A DNA stretch of 64,000 nt. It comes from Artemia franciscana. Lineage: Eukaryota; Arthropoda; Branchiopoda; Anostraca; Artemiidae. Shown piece after piece: positions 61,243-64,000 of the stretch. A program made the translations under genes and the position numbers. Position 1 is the stretch's first letter; each line of letters opens with the position of its first letter. Under the pieces are notes generated by a model. It searched no databases, was not told the origin of the DNA, and was given only the letters and a program-made list of their open reading frames with translations. Location of the stretch: contig NC_088881.1 in assembly GCF_032884065.1 (NCBI RefSeq), forward strand, positions 13,667,260 to 13,731,259. The letters run 5' to 3'.

Positions 61243-61638
61243 GTTTGTGTCAAATACTGAAATTAGTAATTAATATCTATTAAGGAAGAGTTCCAAGGGT
61301 ATGGGGGGGGGGATTGATCTCACAAGGAATAAATAAAATATCACTTAAAGTGCATTTCGTGTGTTTTTAGGGCTGTATTTTCTGTTTTCGAATGGGCTGG
61401 CCTTGGGATGGGTCTCAAAGGGTGAACCCTGTAGATCTCCCTTCGTATTTTATACTATTCCCTACACGAAACCACTATCCCTCCCTTTTACATTGTTAGA
61501 GACAGCCTTGTATGTGCTAACTATGCCAGAGGAGCATTTATTGGCTTTTATCCCGAAAGATATATTCGTCTAAAAATCAATTCTTGTCATGATTTTTCCT
61601 TTTTATTGTTTATAAATCACTGCAATATCAAGCAATTT

Positions 61639-62286
61639 ACGAAAAATTAAGCGAGAAAAAAGGGTTTTAATTTCAACAAAGTAGTGAACAAAAAATAAAA
61701 ACAAAACAAAACTTTAATTAAAAAACAAATTCGAATATTTTGGCCCCACGCCTGGGAGCCTTTCTCAACAGAAAAAACAGCTGTTCTTAAAAATAACAAA
61801 CAAAAAACGATAACTAAACACAAAGAAAAAAAAATAAGTAAGAACAGCTCACTTTATAAACAAACTTCCAGCACTAATGCAACTACTTAAGAATAAAACC
61901 AAACCGAATGTCTATAGTGAAAATAATCGGTCACTCTCCATTGAAAATTGAGAGGAGAGGGACACATTGTTTTCATTTTAAACATTCGCTTTGGTTTTAT
62001 TCTTTTGCAGTAGCATCAGTTCTGGAACTTTGTTTATAATGTGAGTTGTTCTTACTGTTTTTTTTCTTTTATTGTGTTTAGTTGTCTTTTTTTTGTGTTA
62101 TTTTTAAAAACAACTGTTATATCTCTTACTTAATTTTTTTTGCTTTTTTGCTTTTTTTCGTTGAAAAAGGCTTGTGAACGTGGAGCCAAAATATTCGATC
62201 TTTTTTAATTAAAATTTTGTTTTGTTTTTATTTTTTGTTCGCTGCTTTGTTGAAATTAAACCCGTTTTTCTTGCTTAGTTTTTCGT
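61639..62286. mobile_element. Foldback/MITE-like element, about 650 bp
   Basis: The two halves are inverted copies: ACGAAAAATTAAGCGAGAAA ... TTTCAACAAAGTAGTGAAC ... ATTCGAATATTTTGGCCCCA on the left, and the reverse complement of matching words on the right (TGGAGCCAAAATATTCGATC ... GTTCGCTGCTTTGTTGAAA ... GCTTAGTTTTTCGT). Arms are about 85-90% similar by eye over some 300 bp. No clear target duplication. Confidence 0.75.
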
Positions 62287-62549
62287 GAATGGAAAAACAG
62301 TTTAGTCTAAGAAATTATTTGTAGTCCAAGCCATCTGTCGTCAACACAGTTATGCATGCTCCTCCTCCATCTCTAATTTTTTTTAAAAGAATAAGCATAA
62401 GAAAATGTAGTATGGGGCGTCCATGGGGGTATCCGTGACTAATGTACCCCTATTTCACCAAACTTATATTTTATTTTCTATTAAATTTGTAATTTTACAT
62501 AATTTATGTCTCATGCACAACTTTTAAAGACTAGCCAAAGATACTAGTA

Positions 62550-62985
62550 CTAACAACTCACTGCAGCACCAAGCTGCCTGAGACCAACATAGCCACGCAC
62601 GCTCCTCCTCTGTCCTAGTCTATTTAATGCCTCGATCTTTGCACCCTTCCAAGAAGTTCCCATTTCAATTAAATTTTTCTTTGCGACATCCTCCCAACGC
62701 ATTTGGGGATGATCTGCTTTTCGTTTAGCCCTAGATGGTTGGCCGACAAGGATTATCTTTGGCAATCTGTCGGGCTTCGTTCACTGAACGTGTCCCATGC
62801 ATCTCATCCTTTCTCTTAATACATTACTAGTAAATGGAATTGAGCCACATTTTTTGTAGCGTTTACTGTTTGAGATGCGGTCAGTCAGTCGGGTACTCAA
62901 AACAATCAGAAGGCAGTTTCTATGGAAAGCATCTAGCAGATCTTCATCCGTGTTTCGGAGCACTCATGCTTCTGAGCCATACCAT
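62550..62985 (-). pseudogene. RTE-like reverse transcriptase C-terminal remnant
   Basis: Two minus-strand frames (62781-62963 then 62550-62765) give LLDAFHRNCLLIVLSTRLTD, then RMRCMGHVQ, and ADHPQMRWEDVAKKNLIEMG. These match the post-RT domain of many RTE-like elements (LDAFHRRCLRRIL, RLRWLGHV, GRPKTRWKDVV.RDL). A frameshift separates the two frames. Confidence 0.7.
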
Positions 62986-63064
62986 ACTAGATAAATAAAT
63001 TAAATACATAACCAAACACAATAACTAGACTAGCCCAACAAGCCAAACTTACAATCTTTACAAT

Positions 63065-63295
63065 AGACGCTTACAATACAATCTATACAATAGACTAGTA
63101 AAACCGTCAAAAATGTCTGCTCTCTTTAATGCTCTCGTTTTAATAGTATGGACTCTTACAATATAATCAATATAGTAGACTGGGAAAACTGTCAAAAACG
63201 TTTGCTCTCTTTAAATCTCTCTTTAATGCCCTCGTTTTAACAATATGCTCTCTTATAATATAATCAATACAGTAGACTATCGAAACCAAGAAAAA
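63065..63295. repeat. Short tandem array, three units of about 85-97 bp
   Basis: Units begin CTTACAATACAATC, CTTACAATATAATC and CTTATAATATAATC, each with TAGACT and a CTCTCTTTAATGC-like end. Confidence 0.75.
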
Positions 63296-63936
63296 AAAAT
63301 GTGCGCTCATTTAAGCTATAAGTCTCATAGTGTATTATGGGGGGATGCACGATTCGGTTAGGGTATGCTTTGTACGATTTCGTCTTTGTTTTCAGAGCGG
63401 TAATTGACTGAGAATTACGGACACTTACCAATCATATAAAGTTAGTTCATCTTTTTAAGTAGCAAAAGAAATTGCAAATCTGTAGTTTGGGGTGTTGTGC
63501 CATTCTTTGTCAAACCTTTTGTTTATTTTTTTTGCACAAGCTGACATTGGGTCAAAATTTTTAGACAGTTGATTAGTTGAGAGGTTTTGTAAACATTTAA
63601 ATGATTTTTAGGAATATCAGCAACACGTGTTGTATTGTCGGAGTGCTTTACTTTAGTTGCAGGAAACTGGTTTAAAGTAGTGTATTACTGTACCCGTACA
63701 CATAGGGAGTAGAAAAAAATAAATAAATAGTCAATACTCTTTGTCTTCTTATTCTGTTACACCAAAAAATGTTAACTCCCCCCCCCCTCTCGAAAAAAAA
63801 ATTACTAAATCCTGGATATGCTGTTGTTACACGGGATGTCAAACAATCCTGTATTCCCATATGTTTGGACTTAACTGTGTTTACTCATTTTTCCGTTTTT
63901 CTTTTTAATGTACTTATTTGCCTCTCCTCCTTATAG

Positions 63937-64000
63937 AGCCATGTTTGGTAATCATTCAGTACCAATCATCAATGGTCATACACACTTTAGACAATCGCAG
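63937..64000 (+). CDS. Next exon of the same unrecognised gene, cut by the window edge
   Basis: After the acceptor CTCCTCCTTATAG the first base completes the Arg codon left open by the exon ending at 61242. The frame then reads AMFGNHSVPIINGHTHFRQS and Q to the window end without a stop. Phase agreement and the polypyrimidine tract support the pairing of the two exons. Confidence 0.6.

Larger units (their letters stand above)
61243..63936 (+). other. Intron between the two right-hand exons
   Basis: GT start, AG end (CTCCTCCTTATAG). It contains an inverted-repeat element, an RT remnant and a short tandem array, listed separately. Confidence 0.65.

Noticed and set aside
61361..61573. 70-codon frame downstream of the first right-hand exon
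   Set aside because: It begins inside the intron without an acceptor in frame and shows no family motif.

Overview
This window is animal nuclear DNA made almost entirely of repeats. It is AT-rich and shows split exons with consensus splice sites, APE-type non-LTR retrotransposons, a Gypsy LTR element, a Helitron, MITE-like hairpins, a satellite and minisatellites. The retroelement mix and the conserved BRWD/PHIP exon suggest an arthropod. The dominant repeat looks to me like those of branchiopod crustaceans such as brine shrimp, but that is an unverified inference. Two 100-N scaffold gaps (3437-3536 and 59664-59763) mark joins of unknown length.

Left part (1-16 kb): a decayed RTE-like RT fragment; one good host exon on the minus strand (2748-2970) encoding a conserved block of BRWD/PHIP; a gap; a satellite (3.54-6.1 kb) with a broken non-LTR RT inside it; a dead Gypsy element (6.6-9.6 kb, minus) with a nested 0.9-kb inverted-repeat element at its 5' LTR; a degenerate tandem repeat; and a two-ORF non-LTR element (12.8-16.0 kb, plus) cut off just after the RT YADD motif.

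Middle part (16-52.9 kb): a mosaic of one composite repeat. Its modules are called here F (about 265-bp hairpin), L, F2 (second hairpin), C and T (ending in a short palindrome next to TTTGAT). At least ten full or partial copies in both orientations tile the region, interrupted by pieces of another non-LTR family (19.3-21.6 kb plus; 50.0-52.4 kb minus; probably its ORF1 at 16.7-17.7 kb), an RTE endonuclease piece, and an eight-copy minisatellite grown inside one C module.

A segmental duplication links 24138-32820 (copy A) with 52994-59663 (copy B). Copy A carries a 2017-bp Helitron. Copy B, and a third diverged relative at 43.7-44.6 kb, preserve the empty site, so the Helitron ends can be placed to the base.

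Right part (59.8-64 kb): lower repeat density, with two phase-compatible exons (61062-61242 and 63937-64000, plus) of an unrecognised Ser/Pro-rich protein. Their intron holds a 0.65-kb inverted-repeat element, an RT remnant and a short tandem array. A further possible terminal exon lies at 39975-40049. No intact transposon protein was found; all mobile-element ORFs have stops, frameshifts or truncations.
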